Source: an uncultured Lachnoanaerobaculum sp. (lineage in GTDB: Bacteria > Bacillota > Clostridia > Lachnospirales > Lachnospiraceae). From it: a DNA stretch of 8,626 bases. The stretch is taken from assembly GCA_916720285.1 (NCBI GenBank), contig CAKAQP010000098.1, positions 1-8,626 on the forward strand, in the 5' to 3' direction. The notes beneath the pieces are model-generated. The model was given only the letters and a program-made list of their open reading frames with translations, ran no database searches and had not been told where the DNA came from. Each line of letters opens with the position of its first letter. Position 1 is the stretch's first letter. A program made the translations under genes and the position numbers. Positions 6,811 through 8,626 of this stretch are shown in pieces.

Positions 6811-8138
6811 TTGAGAAATTACAAAAAAAACTCACTTTGCTTTTATCTTCCGTAAGTATTTTTTTGCTTGTATTTATGCTTGTTTTTCCCTTTCTTTTCA
6901 ACAAAAACAGTATTTACAAAGATATGAGATCCACGCTTTCCGCCGCTATAAATACACCGATGTATCAGGATCCCGTATCAAGTTCCTATACACTTTTTCA
7001 AATGATGTTTGACTCTAAGGGAAATGTCATAGAGACAAATGGTGCCGACTTTTTCCTTGACAGCGATACAAAAGAAAATTTAATAAATGATGCTTTAAGC
7101 AAAGCAAATGATAATTCAAATACATTTTATTCATCAATAAATAACGGGGAACTTCAATATATTTGTGAAGTCAAATCTCCACCTGATGACCTTAACAATG
7201 AAGAATGGGGACCAAGAAAATATCAATCGGATGCAGACTCTTCGAAGAATGAATCGGATCCCTATAATCGAACTCGTGGTAACAAACCACCTGCTATGTA
7301 TCGAATTGCAGTAACCGATTTCAGTTCCGAAATAAAAAATTTAAACAATCTTTTGATTTTGCTTATACTGCTTTTCTTTGTACTCTCTACCGTGATTATA
7401 CTCTTTTCAAAATATTTTGTTAAAAAGAGTATACAGCCTGTAAGCGATGCCATTACTTCGCAGCGTCAATTTATCTCCGATGCATCGCATGAGCTAAAAA
7501 CTCCTCTCACCGTTATAATAAATAATGTTGGAAATATTCAAAAAGCAATATCAAAGAATTCTATTCAATCAGAAAATATGGAATTGCTGAAGAAAAATAT
7601 CAACGGTATTGATGAGATGAGTGAAAGGATGAAGCACTTGACACAGGATTTGCTTGACTTAAGTCGCCTTGAAAACTGGCAGGATAGGAAAGAGCAGATG
7701 GAAAAAATAGTTTTATCAGATATTGCAACCAAAGAATGCCTGTATTTTGAACCCGTATTTTTTGAGAATAACAAGGAACTTGATTACAATATAGAGGATA
7801 ATATTTCTGTTTTGGGAGATGCAAATAAGATAAAAGATCTTATCTCGATACTTTTGGAAAATGCTATGAAATACTCGCTTTCACACACTACACTTACTTT
7901 AAATAAGAGAAAAAAGAGTATTGTTTTATCTGTTGAAAATGACGTGGAAAAAGAACTTTCAAAAGAGGATACCGTCAATATATTTAAGCGCTTCTACAGA
8001 CTTGACGAATCTCACTCCGGTAGCGGATATGGACTCGGCCTTCCCATAGCAAAGGAAATAGTGCTTATGCATAAAGGTGAAATAAAGGTAGTAAGCAAGA
8101 GTAAAAAGGTATGCTTTGAGGTTTATTTTCATATGTAA
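6807..8138 (+). CDS. membrane sensor histidine kinase, partner of the adjacent response regulator
   Basis: A 443-residue kinase. Transmembrane helix 1 is at about 10-31 and helix 2 at about 182-204, enclosing an external sensor region of about 150 residues whose end (130-165) is rich in Asp, Asn, Ser and Pro and looks disordered. There is no clear HAMP domain; helix 2 leads almost directly into the HisKA domain (about 215-290) with the H-box FISDASHELKTPLTV, phospho-acceptor H228. The HATPase domain follows: N-box LLENAMKYS (N352), F-box FKRFYRLDESHS (393-404) and G2-box GYGLGLPIAKE (407-417). The usual DxGxG (G1) element is replaced by VENDVEKE (376-383). The gene starts inside the regulator stop codon with AAGAGG at 6795-6800 as binding site. 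The stimulus is unknown; kinases of this shape next to transporters often sense cell-envelope stress or antibiotics, which is inference here. Confidence 0.92.
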   Translation: MIEKLQKKLTLLLSSVSIFLLVFMLVFPFLFNKNSIYKDMRSTLSAAINTPMYQDPVSSSYTLFQMMFDSKGNVIETNGADFFLDSDTKENLINDALSKANDNSNTFYSSINNGELQYICEVKSPPDDLNNEEWGPRKYQSDADSSKNESDPYNRTRGNKPPAMYRIAVTDFSSEIKNLNNLLILLILLFFVLSTVIILFSKYFVKKSIQPVSDAITSQRQFISDASHELKTPLTVIINNVGNIQKAISKNSIQSENMELLKKNINGIDEMSERMKHLTQDLLDLSRLENWQDRKEQMEKIVLSDIATKECLYFEPVFFENNKELDYNIEDNISVLGDANKIKDLISILLENAMKYSLSHTTLTLNKRKKSIVLSVENDVEKELSKEDTVNIFKRFYRLDESHSGSGYGLGLPIAKEIVLMHKGEIKVVSKSKKVCFEVYFHM

Positions 8139-8153
8139 TTTTAACTAAGTAAT

Positions 8154-8185
8154 TAGGAGGATATATCAAATATTATATCCTCCTA
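8154..8185. terminator. hairpin between convergent genes, probable bidirectional terminator
   Basis: TAGGAGGATATA (8154-8165) pairs perfectly with TATATCCTCCTA (8174-8185) across an eight-base loop, 16 bases after the kinase stop. On the plus strand it is followed by TATATTTCAT, a weak U-rich run; on the minus strand by ATTACTTAG, also weak. It sits between the ends of two converging transcription units, the standard place for a shared terminator. The missing clean U tract keeps confidence moderate. Confidence 0.6.
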
Positions 8186-8218
8186 TATATTTCATAAAAC
8201 CGGGTGATTTTGTCTCTT

Positions 8219-8410
8219 CTACTTAACATACTTCTCAAACTTGTCTACACTCATTTTTGCCCGCTTAGCAGCTTCATCAACACTCAATATACCATCCTTT
8301 ACAAGTGATACCAAAGTACTTACAATTCCACTTTCTCTGGCTCTATCAAGCTCTACTACATCTACTTCTTTTCTTAAATCCTCATATAATTCCTTTAATG
8401 CTTCTGTCAT
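8219..8410 (-). CDS. 63-residue ORF resembling the C-terminal tail of Rpn-family nuclease/transposase proteins
   Basis: The product is small, highly charged and helical: residues 1-28 form an acidic/basic helix (ALKELYEDLRKEV), and residues 31-62 contain TLVSLVKDGILSVDEAAKRA followed by a short helix ending FEKYV. That second block is the recurrent C-terminal tail of Rpn (PD-(D/E)XK, formerly transposase_31) proteins in Lachnospiraceae. The nuclease domain that should precede it is absent, and an in-frame TAG at 8443-8441 closes the frame upstream. GGGAG at 8420-8416, five bases before ATG 8410, would allow translation as a separate small protein. The few codons before the ATG (NGEKGED) also look like Rpn linker sequence, so a decayed fragment is at least as likely as a true small gene. 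It lies immediately behind a broken transporter fragment. The family assignment is from memory of the motif, not from a search. Confidence 0.5.
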   Translation of the reverse strand: MTEALKELYEDLRKEVDVVELDRARESGIVSTLVSLVKDGILSVDEAAKRAKMSVDKFEKYVK

Positions 8411-8626
8411 ATCTTCTCCCTTCTCTCCATTTAAATTTAGCTACTTGCTTACTTTTCCCTGACTTACTGTCTGTTGTCATCAGGTAAACACCCGGAGTCC
8501 ATGTAGAGACTGTATTTGTGATATAGTAGATGAGGAAATAAGACAGTGCCTCATCACCGAAAAGAGCAATATTTAAAGGCAGACCAATGAAAATGGTATT
8601 AGCATTGACAAAGGTATTAATCATCG
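8382..8626 (-). pseudogene. truncated AEC-family (auxin efflux carrier/malonate-type) transporter fragment
   Basis: The minus-strand frame is open from the right edge to a stop at 8382. The first visible part, with NTIFIGLPLNIALFGDEAL, then a Tyr-rich helix and TWTPGVYLMTTDS, is the conserved third/fourth helix region found near residues 90-150 of AEC transporters, which are normally about 300 residues with ten helices. Family resemblance continues to a KFKW motif (about 8437-8426), after which the reading changes to REGRRYDRSIKGII and stops. About half of the transporter, including all C-terminal helices, is therefore missing, and nothing in either other frame restores it within the 240 bases before the kinase gene. 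The 5' half lies outside the window. The gene overlaps the Rpn-like ORF by 29 bases. I call it a pseudogene created by a deletion or insertion at about 8425-8440. Confidence 0.6.

Noticed and set aside
1..8626. CRISPR arrays, tRNA or rRNA genes, riboswitches, complete insertion sequences
   Set aside because: I saw no regularly spaced repeats, tRNA-like folds, known riboswitch cores or terminal inverted repeats with a transposase in the window.

Overview
The window reads as AT-rich chromosomal DNA from a low-GC Gram-positive bacterium of the Clostridia, most likely a Lachnospiraceae-type organism. Codon use favours AGA, ATA and AAA. Ribosome binding sites are strong AGGAGG/GGGAG types. The gene families present (XpaC with a winged-helix insert, a dikinase-like phosphotransferase, a MepA-like MATE pump, a VanR/VanS-style two-component pair, Rpn-like and AEC transporter pieces) are typical of that group. 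The taxonomic call is inference from content, not from a marker gene.

Layout: (1) 1-1076, minus strand: an almost complete XpaC-family membrane-associated protein running off the left edge, with a good promoter at 1136-1164. (2) 1077-1416: a divergent intergenic region holding that promoter, the promoter of the rightward operon and two matching 28-bp inverted repeats. (3) 1417-5886, plus strand: a three-gene operon made of a TetR/AcrR repressor, an 821-residue phosphotransferase with the domain order of rifampicin phosphotransferase (ATP-grasp, middle substrate domain, C-terminal swivelling phospho-histidine domain) and a MATE efflux pump. (4) 6133-8138: an OmpR-family response regulator and its sensor kinase, overlapping by ATGA. 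(5) 8154-8185: a 12-bp hairpin that probably ends transcription from both sides. (6) 8219-8626, minus strand: a 63-residue ORF resembling the C-terminal tail of Rpn-family nucleases, and behind it the broken middle of an AEC-family transporter entering from the right edge.

The most interesting unit is region 3. A ligand-sensing repressor, a predicted drug- or metabolite-phosphorylating enzyme and a multidrug exporter are packed into one transcription unit behind a promoter flanked on both sides by the same palindrome. I read this as an inducible inactivate-and-export module whose substrate is unknown: rifamycins are the precedent for the enzyme family, but nothing in the sequence proves that substrate. 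The two-component pair follows with no recognisable terminator in between and may or may not be functionally tied to the cassette.
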